Shown piece by piece: positions 1-12,200 of a DNA stretch of 64,000 bases (its first letter is position 1; each line of letters begins with the position of its first letter). Below the pieces are notes generated by a model. That model was not told the DNA's origin. It made no database searches and saw nothing but the letters and a program-made list of their open reading frames with translations. Both the position numbers and the translations under genes were made by a program. The stretch covers positions 22,291,804 through 22,355,803 of the forward strand of contig NC_066837.1 of NCBI RefSeq assembly GCF_001640805.2, given 5' to 3'. This stretch comes from Lates calcarifer (lineage: Eukaryota > Chordata > Actinopteri > Centropomidae).

Positions 1-69
1 ACAAAAAAAATTCCACTCAAGTCTTTTTGTGCAAATTCACACACTTAAACCGTTTCCCTTCTCTCTCAG

Positions 70-899
70 GAGCGTTCTGGTGCACCAAGCCTGGTCGTGC
101 TGTTGGTGTGTGTGTTGGGCTTATTAAGCTATGTTGTGGCAGCAGCCATCTTGCACAAGTTGGACCAGTTGGATCTTCGCCGGGCTGGTGTGGTTCCACT
201 CTGTGGCCAAGATGGACTTTTCAAGTATGAGATCCAGGTCAAGACTGGCTGGAGTCGTGGGTCAGGTGAGCTAGAGTTCATCAATCATCAGAATATTTGC
301 TGATTAACGTCCTGTTGATCTATTTTAAAATGAAGTTATTACAGTAACAGATAGCAAACATGACAGAGAAAAGAGTCTACAAATGAATGACCCCACTGTT
401 TCAGGGGTAATTCAATTATTAAAATACCAATAACTATTAAGTGTGGATAAAGTTTGATGTAGTGAGTCTTTGTCTGTCCTTGTAGGCACCACAGCCCATG
501 TGGGAATCGATTTGTATGGGCGTGAGAAGCACAGTGGACACCGCCATCTCGACAGCAGAGGAGCCTTCTCACGCAATGCTCTTGACATCTTCCACATTGC
601 CACGGACACCAGCCTGGGCAGTATCTGGAAAATCAGAATTTGGCATGACAACAAAGGTAAAGACACATGCACGCACACACAACACAGCAATGTAATCATG
701 AAGAGCTTAACCGGCTGATATTTGAGCAAACTATCGTTTCATGACCGTCCTTCAGGTCTGTCTCCTGCATGGATGCTACAGTACGTCTTGGTGAAAGACC
801 TGCAGACGGGAAGCAGCTACTACTTCCTGGTTGAGGAGTGGCTGTCAGTCGACAATGAGAGAACTGATGGACGGGTAGATATTGAGGTGGAGGCATCAG
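70..899 (+). CDS. pkd1: pkd1 exons for TM1 and PLAT domain
   Basis: The first exon (70-265) holds a hydrophobic segment of about 20 residues (VVLLVCVLGLLSYVVAAA) followed by HKLDQLD and the start of the PLAT/LH2 beta-sandwich (FKYEIQVKTGW). Exons 486-656 and 756-899 complete PLAT, with HVGIDLYG, SGHRHLD, WKIRIWHDN and WLSVDNE. In polycystin-1 this intracellular domain lies between TM1 and TM2 and binds phospholipid and trafficking partners. Splice phases are 1/1 between these exons, so the Gly codons at both joints are split. The 70 start is an exon boundary, not a translation start. Confidence 0.93.
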
Positions 900-1929
900 G
901 TAAGAAACCGCAAGTGAATCATCCATAATAAACATGGTTGGTGGTTGATGCCAGTTTGATGCCAGTTCCACTGTGCCCCTCCCTGTCTCCTTCAGAGGAG
1001 GCCGTGCTTCGTCAGCTCCCCCGTCTCGTGCGGTGTGAGCTGCAGCGGGCGCTGTGTGAGAGTCACCTGTGGCTGTCGCTGTGGGAGAGGCCCCCCCGCA
1101 GCCCCTTCACCCGCCTGCAGAGAGCCACTTGCTGCGCTTTGTTACTGCAGCTCTTTCTAATGGCCAACTCACTGTGGTACAGCATCGTGGTAGACAAGAG
1201 ATACAGGTACAGGAATGTGTGTCGTTTATGTTTTTGTCTCCTCCCCTTTTGTCTCCTAACCCTAACCCTGCCTGTGTGTGAATTTCCACATTGCAAATGG
1301 TGACTTGCTCTAACATTTGAATGCCTTCCTGTGCTGTAGCCCGCGGGCAGTGTCAAGGATTTCTTCATTAAATGGAGAGACGGTGGCAGCAGGTGTGGTG
1401 ACCTGCCTGATTGCCTACCCCCTCTACCTGCTCGTCTTCACGCTCCTCAGAATGAGCCGCAGCAAGGTAACACAAATCTGCCCAAAACTAAGACATGATC
1501 AAGGCTCCTTCCCAGAGGCCATTTTGAATTTGAATATTTTCTCTCTCTGTGCAAATGTGTGTCTGTGTCTGTGTGTGAACATCAGTGTGTGTCTGTGGAG
1601 CAGGTACCACCACAAGTGGACCAGGAGTCTGTGGAGATTGATGACTTCCTGGACAACTCCATGGCTGGAAGTTCCTTCCTCTTTTTTAATGGCGAGGTAG
1701 AGTCTGATGGGAAGAGACAGGGATTTAAAATTGAACGGTGTCTCATATGATTATAGTTAAAGTTCAGATGCCTCATGTATTTTTTAGTTTATTATAGAAC
1801 TGATATGAAATTAAAATGAATCCCATGTCTCTGGCCAAGTGATTGTTTTAAAAAAAGGAACACTGCAGTCAAACACAAGAAAAATGTGTGAGATCATTAT
1901 TGTCTCTCTCTCTCTCTGTCTGTCTCTCT

Positions 1930-1995
<66 letters not shown>

Positions 1996-3220
1996 GTCTA
2001 TTTCTTAGACCAACTCAGATGAAACTAATGTGGATTTGCCCACCCCATCAACCAAAAGGTGAGTTACTCTGTGGCAGTGGCAGTTGTTTTAGATAATGCA
2101 TGACTTTACTTATTGGAATACAAATGCCAAGAATAATTGCCAGCTATCAGATGAAGTGAGGAGGATGAGAGAGAATAGAAAAATAAAGAGCATTAAAAAT
2201 AAGAAGAAAAGCGAAAATTGTTTGTAATTTAGTGAATTAGGCTCTAAGAGACACTGGAAAGGAAAAAGAACATTTTCCTGTCTAGTATGTCAAACGAGAA
2301 AAGTGATTCTCCCTTGTTACTTGTCAACTATAAACTCAAAAGCCGTAATTGTCTCAGCACCAGTCCAGTGCTAATCATTGTTGTTTTCTGAGAAATGACT
2401 CTTTATTTGGTAACTTTGTGAGAGACAGCGAAATAATTAAAAAAAAAAAAACTATTAGAGTAACTGAGTCATTTGCTGAATTCACACTTTATTATAAACA
2501 TCCCCTACTGTGTATTTCAGTATGGAGAGCTGGGGCATGGCAGAAGAGGAGATGGAGGACAGGGATTGGCCGGAGCTGTTGAGTGATGTGTCTGTGGTGG
2601 GAGGGGCAGGGGCACGGAGCAGGTATGCCCAGGTTGAAGAGGGGTCAGGGGAGCAGGCACCTGGGCGTCGACATGACCTTTAACCCTGATGACGATGAGG
2701 GGACTGACCAACGCAACAAATATTTTACCTCTTCAGGTAACTGCAGCAGGAAGCCTTTTAAACCAGCTGCACAGGCCTGATGTTTAAACTTGTAGTTTGT
2801 TTGTTTGTTTGTTTTTTTGAGAACATAAGTGTAAATGTGGTTGTATTATTCCACTGTGTCCCGTGGGAGTAATGAAGTCCAAACTGAAGTCTTGCTTCTT
2901 TTCACTCACAGATGAGGATCTAATCAAACACATCCTGGCAGATGGGCAGAATTTCTTTCCTCAGGCAGATGAAAGTGAAATGGCTGATCTGTAAGTTTGA
3001 TCTCTGAAAAAGCAACACAAGAAAGCATTAGCAGCATCACCTGGAATATTTGCAGACTTGCTTTATTTTAATTGCATTGTATTTTGTGTCAGGTCGAGCA
3101 TTTTAGGAGATAAGACTGAAGTGATTCTCCTCCAGAAACTGAACGAGCCTCCTCCAGAATCTTTCAGAAGGGACCCACCAAAAACTGCTTTCACCTCCAA
3201 CACAGGTGTGTGTTAAAATG

Positions 3221-3251
<31 letters not shown>

Positions 3252-6200
3252 GAGAGAGAAGAAAGAGAAAATATTTAACAAACATCTTACTTAAAGCTGT
3301 GAAAGAGTAACATAAGACGAGCTTCCAAGAGATCACGATTAACCACATTCATGGTCAGAGCACGATCAGCCAATCAGATGCAAGGATTTGCCTTAATTGT
3401 GGCAATTGTCCATTCAATTTTTTAAATCTTTAATCTCCAGCAGCAATTTAAATGAGAACTTGACAACATTATAACAGATGTATAATATATGACTAATAAT
3501 ATAACAAATAAACAAATAACAAATAAAACTGACTGAAATGGAGGGAAAATTAAACCCCAAACTGGAGCAGGAATGAAATTCTGTAGACCAACTAGTTCAG
3601 TGAAAACTCATTTATAAGGTTAAGGTAGTACCATGTTTATAAGTGTTGCAGTAAAGATGTATGTGAAGTGATAGGAAACAAAATCAGCACCAGTTTTTTT
3701 CTTGTTGTATTCCTCCATAATGAAAAAATCTTGTGTAACATTCGATCAAATGTTCAGATCAATGCAAATGATACTACATTTTGCTTCAGACGACACATTA
3801 CTCATCATGACCAATGATATTTTGTCACGTCACACCAAAACATAAGATCTGGTTCTCCCTTAAATTTAAAAGCATTTTAAGTCCTAAGAACTTTGATAAA
3901 GAACTTTTCTGCTTGTTTGAAACTAGGAGGAGTAAAATCGATGGATGGAAGTGGTTTCCTCTTTGTGTTAACATTCCCACTGCTTTGGTCCAGGATGGTT
4001 CTATCAAGCAAAATGACAGCAAGGTCTTTTTAGTCGATTGTAAATTGTGTACAGGTACAAATGTCTTTACTCTGCCAATTGCAGGAAATCTGAAATACCA
4101 TCACAATAATAAAGTCTGTGTAAAAGGACTACAAATTGGACTCCAAGCGTCATCTGGAAATTGTTTGCCTCATAGATCAATTATCTGCAAAACTGTTGTG
4201 CTGTTACTCTGCATGCTTTACTCTTTGGTTAGTGTCACAGGGGGACATAAATCACCCCAGTTTTAGGATAAGACTGATAACCCTCATTAGGTAAAGAGCA
4301 AAGTTTGATGATCACTTTTAGAGAGAAAGAAAGAAAGATGAGTAATGAGTAAGACTTTTAATCAGTAATGAGCCCTGTGCTGGTGGCTGTGTGTCTAGGC
4401 CATTATAGATATGTTTTGATATAGAACCAGAGTATATGCATCATGCTCTCATTTTGCTGCCCAAATGTTTAATAAGAAAAACAAGTCCTTTATTTTCAGA
4501 GAAAAAATAAATTGAAAAGGCACACTTGTTTCAGCATGGGGTCCAAAGTTCTTATGCCATTATTTTTTCTGCTTTGGGAAACTTAATTGTTTTGTTAGTG
4601 ACTCCATTTGTTGAAAGAAAAGACTTAAGAGTCCTTTGGGTAAACACTTGAAACGTTTTAGAACTTATTTAACTTGCCAAGTGTGAAATAACCTTCAAAT
4701 CTTATCTGGTCAGTATAATTAAAATGCAAATTCCACATTTAAAGAGTTAATTCTTTGAATTAAAAATGCATATACTCTCAGAAGGTCCCTTGCTTTATAT
4801 CTTACTTAATATTGCTTGATCGTTCCTCTGTGTTTCATCTCTGGGACCTTCATTTCCTCTCTGGTCTTGATCCTTCATTTTTCTTTTCCTTTTACAAAGC
4901 TCTCTTAATTCAATTTCCTCACTCCCCCCCCCCGAACTTTTCTCTCCCCACTCCAGTTGTGACAGACGTGTGTCGCCCCAGACGGTTCCCCCCTTGGTGT
5001 GGATGTGCCGCCCTGTGGGGCAGCTGGGCAGGGATTGCTCTAGCAAATGGAGTTTCAATTTGGGCGGGCCACGGGTTCAGTCAGAGTGTGGCCATGATGT
5101 GGCTCATCTCCTGTTTTGCCAGTTTCCTGTGCTCCTGTCTACTGTTGGAGCCCATCAAGGTGAACAAACAAGCACACATTAATATTCAGTGATGCTGGTA
5201 AACCACACACATACATATTATTTTCTACATTTACATCATGGTGCATGTGTTTTGTTAGTTTGTATGCCATTACAATGGATCAAATCATTACGTATAATCT
5301 GAAAGGTCTTATTTGTAGTGATGAACCCACATTAAGTTACCACCTGATTCTGCACTTTCTCTCATCACTATTGAGTGATCTTCTTTCAGCTCACATTTAC
5401 TATTTTGGTTCACTCTCACAACTCTTAGCAATCCCATTCTCTGCTGCAGAGAGCAGCAGTTTCTACTCTGATAAACAAAATGTTTACTACTTGTTCAGCA
5501 CCAAATAGCAGACTGAGTTAGCAACTAGCTGGTGAACACAGTGGAGCATTTAGCAGCTAAAGAGACAGACATTTCCCTGCTTAGGAGTTTAGGAGCCCAA
5601 AATCAGAGCAAAAAAGGAGTGAATAATGGAAAGTCAAAAATATGACTGATGAGTTAATGCTGATGTTGCGGGCTGTGTGAATAAGAACACTTTTACCATA
5701 ACAACTTTATAAGTTGATAATATTGTGATATGTTTACAGTTTGTTGTGCTTCCCCCAAGTGACCAAAAAAATCAGTGGAGGCAGGTTTAAAGAATATCTC
5801 ATTCTCATTCATTCATTCTCATTCCACTTTCGTGCTTGGGGAACACTTAGGAGGGATTCAAAACACACTGACTTCAGGCTGAAAATGAGGTTGTTTTTCT
5901 TTATTCCTGAAAAGAGAATTTCATACACACGAAATTGATTTCATACACACACCCACAATTTCTTTTGACTGAGTTCCCATCTGGGTGTAGTCATGTTAAC
6001 ACTTTGTATCTCAGTTGAGTTTTTCCTATTTTCATTTCAGCTGATCAGTATGAATCATACTATCCATGTTGAGTTGATTAAATTCAAGGACCTCTTGAGC
6101 TTTGAAACAATTTCCAAACCTTATTGCTCCATCGCTCCCCTGTACCCCCTGTCCCGCAGGTGTTGTGTGAGGCAGCTTACTATGCAGTGTGCGTGCGTCG

Positions 6201-9200
6201 CCTGCGTCCAGAGGACCAGGACGTGCTGGTGGAGTTCCCCCGTGTGGAGAGAGTGGTCCAGCGGGTCCCCAGGGTGAGGTCCCCACGGGGCTTTGCTCTG
6301 TCCCAGGCACGGCACCAGGCTCGCAAGGTTCACATGCTGCACACCATGCTGAAGGTGAGTCAGCAGATACACTGAGTTAGAGAGATGATGCTGGAGGCTG
6401 TTTTTATATTTGTACTGTTGTACACATTTAAAGCTCTATGTCTTGTTTGATAACAAAATATTTGGTTCTCATTTTCAGAATTTCCTGGTTTACATGTTTT
6501 TCCTGTTGGTGGTTTTACTTCTCAACTACTCCGACTCAGCCAAAGACACACACAGCCTGAGACTGCGCACTCAGCTACAACAAGCCCTGCACACACCTGA
6601 GTATCACAACATCAGCAGGTATACACACACACACACACACATGCACACACACACACAACAGGTTCATAATTTGACCACATTCTTTGAGGTACTGTGCTGG
6701 TTTCATTTGAAAAAAGTGATTTTTTTTCGTTGAAAATGTTAATCTAGACTTATTTAATAGTTTGTTCCTTTGAGAATAACTTCTCATTTTTCAGTGACCC
6801 TCTAATTGTCTGTTAGTAAGACTTGAGTATTATTTTTGGCAAACACACAAACAGTTTGTCAGGCCATTAAAAAATAATTTTTTGGCCGCTCCCATGACTG
6901 TTCCCCAGTTTTTCATTCTGTTTTTGCTCTCAAGACTCGACCTGCTTCTGTTATTTTATGTAAACCAAGAGAGAGCAAGTTTCAAAGGAAAAAGTCTCTG
7001 GTGTCCATAATTTTTATTGATTTAGAACTAGATATTAGAACTAGTGCTAAAGCAATTTTTAGTCAAATATATACCCTTAAGATTTTCTTTTAGTGTGTTT
7101 GACAACAACGTTTGTGACCCATATTTGTCTTTTAGCCGAAATGATGTTTTGATGTGGCTCAATGACTCCCTGTTGCCACGGCTACTGGATGACTCTGCCC
7201 TCCTGAGAGACACAGGAAGTGTGTTACTCGGTACAGTGAGGCTCCGACAAATCCGCGACACACAGGGTAAGATTGAAGCGATGGTCACTGAAGCTTCTTG
7301 GTCTGACAGAAAATCTCTATCTTCTCTGGACTAATGAAAAATATATATCTTTGTACTTTTTCTTTGTTTCTTTGTGTCTGTCTTTTTTTCAATTTTATTG
7401 AGTCAACTGCATTCAATTTTTCATGTGTAGAATCACAGGTACTCCAGCAGGTGTTATTATAGCCATCTCTGAACATCTGTGTGCTGAACTCATTCTCTTT
7501 CACGTTTCAATTCATCTTTCTATGGAGAGTGATTGATTAATTGATCTTGTTCAACTGTAGTTTTTTTTTTTTTTTTTTTTTTTTTTTTAGTTGTAGGTGG
7601 CACCAGGGCAGGAAGGGGCTGGTTTACATCTCCAACTAAATCTGAAAATGTCACTGCTTTTGGTGCTAGTGATGCTAACTGGTAAGAAAAGGACTGGAAA
7701 CCTAACTGTAACAAGGCAGGCATTAAGTTAACTTATTGGTTAGATGTAGTATGTGTTTAACATCTGGTTTTCTTTGATGTGTTATGTTCACCTTTCCAGG
7801 ATGTATAACAGTAGCAGCGTGGTCCATGAGCTGAACAGAAGCCTGGAGGAGGCCTCTTCCTCCTTACAGCAGCTGCAGCAGCTGCACTGGCTTGACTACA
7901 GGTAATAAACAGGGAAGGACTGAAGACATTTTAAATCAAAGCTATAGTACAAACCAAAACTGAGCATAACGACATACCACTGCTCAGCCAGATATTATTA
8001 TTAGTGCATAGGTCAAGGCAGTAAATTCAATATAAACACAAAAGAGTTTACTCTCATATTATTGACCAGGTTGTTCCAGAGTTCAGGGGCCAGATGTAAG
8101 GGAGTGGAAATCAGGCTCATGTGCATGTGTGCACAATTTCACAACGATTGGAATAAAACAGAACCATGCGTGCTCGAGGCTTTATAAATCTGGAGTGGAG
8201 TTTTTAAATTCCCCGCAGTGCAATTTGCCCTACAGCCTGTAGTCATTAAAAAGTTGCACAGGAAAATTTATCAAACATCAAACATTGAAATAAAACATGG
8301 AGAACAATCCAGTGAAGAATGTTCTAATAATGAAGGCTCGCTTTCAACAACTGTTCTGAGAATAATTACTGATGGCATAAACAAAACTTTAATCCTGTTA
8401 ATACCACATGTGGTGTTAGGTCGCAGATATTCAGCTGGGAGCAACTGAAAGTCAATAAAAATGGGTGGTGAAGGTCTCTGACAGAACACTGAACTGTATC
8501 TTCTGAATAAAAATGACTTAGTGCTTTTTTATCTCTACTATGAAATAAAACTTCCTGTGATGGAAACACCCTTATTAGATATTAAAATTGGTCCCAGGAA
8601 GTGACTCTGAAAAATCTTGACTCCTGATGTTATCTTAGTCCATTAATTGTGTGGTTTTTTTGGGTGTGTTCACAGGACTCGTGCTGTGTTTGTGGAGTTT
8701 TCGCTCTACAACATCAACACAAACCTCCTGGCCGTCTTCTCCTTCCTGTTTGAGTTCCCGGTTTCTGAGCGTGCCCAGTCCAGTCTTGACCTCCTTGTCA
8801 TCACTCTGTGGCCAATCACAGGCCTGGACCTGCAGCTCCTTCTCACGGTAACCCCTGACAACCCCTCTGTCACTGCCAATAATTACTATAATAATAAGTG
8901 CATCTACTATTTACCCCTAAGCTGCAACCCAATCCTTCACCCCAACATCATTGTTTTAACACACATCTGCAACGAAACTTTGTGCCTTGTTTTCCAGATC
9001 GTCCTAATCATCCTGGTGTTGTATTTCCTGGTGCGGGGGATCTTGGGCTTCCTCAGAGAGGGCTACAGGTACCTGCTCTCAGCCTGGAGAGTCCTGGGCA
9101 TCTGCAAACTGACTCTGGCGGCATCTGTGTGTGGGCTGCACCTGAGCCGCTGCACCATGGCCAAGCAGCAGTGGGGCTCATACATGAAGCACCCACGGGA

Positions 9201-12200
9201 CGCCTTCACAGATTTCTACCCCCTGGCCAGGCAGAGTCAAATGTACACAGTCATGTCTGCTTTGCTGCTGTTCATACTGGTGCTAAAGGTAAGAGAGGCA
9301 GACAAAGGGGGAGCAGGGCTGACTATAAACATATTAAAGGATAAGTCTTGTTTATTACAACTTTGGTTTTATTTAATAGTTTTGGTCATCAGTTCTGTTA
9401 GTAATAACAACAGTGTATTTAGCCATTAGTCATCACTAAAAACAAGTCAGATGGAACAAGACACACAAGCAAGCACCCGTGTTAGCCAAATTTATTTAGA
9501 AGAGAAAACAAGGTCAAAGTATTACACTGTCTATTGTTAACATCTGTCACTATTACAAACACACTAATGAGCCACATCATTGCACTGCACTTTATTTGAG
9601 GTTGCAGCAATAAGAGTGTATTAATCCCCGGCTGAAAATAGTCCCTCTACAAATATTTACACCAGTTTGAGTAACATTTTCTAAAAAAAACTACAGTGTC
9701 CAGCTGTCTAAGAAATTTATTTTCCTTTTAAAAAATGAACCTATAAATTTGTGAGATATTTTTAGAAAGATTTATGTCTTCATTGAGCCAATGGGCTTCT
9801 GAGCCACAGGCCGAGGTAGGGAAGTCAGGAAAGTACTGGGTGGTATTCAGAGACTATTACAGATAGTTTTACCCAAGTTTTACCTCCAGATAAAGTAAAC
9901 AGTTTGTTTCTTCAGACACTGCTAATTTTATCAAATATTTAAGTGAGTAGTGATTACTTTGGTGATTGTTTTAGGTCAGCTGTAGCTCAGGTGGTAAAGT
10001 CAATAGTCCATCACTTGTAAAATTGGTGGTTTGATCCTCAGTCTCAGCTCCTCCTGTTGAAGTGTCCTTGAGCGAGACACCTCAAATTTCTCCCAGTGTG
10101 TGTAGGTGCTGGATTTAAGTCTTTTGCTGAAAAACTCTGATGTAATAAGTACAGTGTAACAGCTACAAGTGATGGCCACGACTATGAAAATAAAGCCCAA
10201 GTTGTAATATGTTGTAAGTTTTCATCTAATACCTGTGATACATTTTTACTTTGTTGTAATTCTCTCACACAAATATTCCTGTTCTCTCTCTCTGATCATG
10301 CAGGCGTCCCACCAGTTGCGGTTTCTCAGAGAGTGGGCCGTGTTTGGCAGAGCTCTGCGGCGCTCAGTCTGGGAAGCTCCTGGGAGTGGCCCTGGCATTA
10401 CTGCTGTTGATGCTGGCTTATTCACACACAGGACACCTGGTCAGACTTTTTCTCTTGTCTGCTCCTTCTGTTTCTCTCTCACTGAGCCTCTCCCACACAC
10501 ACAAACACACACTAAACATAACATAAGCTTGTACATAGTACACAATGTACTAGTAAATGATCTTTTCAAAATCTGTCCATGCATGTGTTTGCTCACCTTT
10601 CACTGGTTATATTTGATTCTAATGCCTTTCTGTACAGTCCAATAAACCTTCACGTCAGTACAGACTGCATACTACACACTCATCTTTTTTATTAGAACAA
10701 CTACAATAACAGCCTTACTCTCTAGACTGTGCTGCCAAACAGCTTTACTGAAAGAAACCGTCTCCACTGTGTACATAATAATAATAATAACACAATGATA
10801 CTCAGCACCTTTTATTTGACCTCTATGTAACCAGCGTGCTCCTTTGAGACATGAGACCTGTTTTTCAGACAGCTCTGTCAAAACGCAAGAATTACTGTTA
10901 CATGAACTAATAGTAACAGAGGAAGGAAGAATACGAATATATATATATAATAATAATAAATGATGGATAATGATAATAAAAAAAAATTTCAACAAAAAAA
11001 TTTAAAAAAAAACTACTATTGTGTCACTGATGAGAACCTTCTCTTAAAATTGTTGCCTTTTTAAATTTTTAAAAATTTTTTATGAAGTGCTTTACTTTTG
11101 GTCATGAGGGTTGATTGTTTTAAACAGGACAGTGTAAAACCTGGTTTCAAAAATTTGCCTGGATCCATCAGTCCATGTCTGTGACAGACCTCTTTCCAAA
11201 CGTAACCTTCCAAAACTCAGCTGAAGACGTTCTCCAGGAGCTTGAAGAAGAGAACAACGCTGTAGCTTTTCTTTTCAGCTGTTTTTAGTCCTAGTCTCCT
11301 ATTGATTTCAGTGTTTTTATATTTTATTTATCATAGTTTTTATTATTTATTTTTCCTATATTTTTGAAGCACTGCGAGGAATCATCTGTTAAAATTTTTT
11401 CTCCGCTCTGTCTCCTTGGCTCTAGCTCTTCCACTCTGTGTTGGACGGCTACGGCAGCGTGAGCTCCGCCTGTCTGTCTTTGTTGGGTGCTGGTAGGCGA
11501 GGCCTGTTATCGTGGCGTCCTGACTGGACAATGACTGGCCCCTCTAACACAGCCTCCTCAGCTTGTGTTCCATGTGAGCTTCGCTGTGTTTCGGCTGGTG
11601 TTGCTTTGGTTGGTCACTTCTGTGCTATTGAGGAACTACCGGCGTGCACGAGCAGAGCTGTACCGACCAGCTGTGGATCTCCAAGACTACGAGATGGTTG
11701 AGCTGTTCCTCAGACGACTCAAAATGTGGATGGGACTCAGCAGGGCTAAGGAGGTATATTTTCATATGTACAACAAGCTCTCAGCAAAGAAACACAATAG
11801 TTTGAACCATTTTTATAAACATTTTGCTGGGACAAAATATGACAAGATCCTCCATCTTCTCTTTTGTCCTCTCCTTAGTTTCGTCACAAGGTGCGGTTCG
11901 AGGGCATGGAGCTGCCACCATCCCGTTCATCCTCAACCAGCGACTGTAAGTCCCTGTGCTTGCCACCACTGGATGGTCCTGACTCTCCACCCACACCAGA
12001 CAGTGTCGATGCCGGCTCTGAGGCCTCATGGCGCCCCTCCTCCTCCAGCCCCTGCAGCCTGACAGAAGCCCCAGGGATCGGCTTGGGGCTCGGGTTGGGC
12101 CTGGGTTTAGGGCTGGGCCCAGGAGTGGTGGTGGGAGGTACCAGCTGGAGGGAGAGGGCAGAGACCGAAGCCTCTCTGAGGAGGCTGCTTCCTACCCTGG

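Noticed and set aside
3814..4266. 150-codon open frame in a pkd1 intron
   Set aside because: It has no recognisable motif, starts in AT-rich DNA and lies wholly within an intron whose flanking exons join in phase.
9983..10039. Possible tRNA gene (A and B box)
   Set aside because: The boxes are diverged, no cloverleaf could be drawn, and the downstream sequence is a SINE tail.
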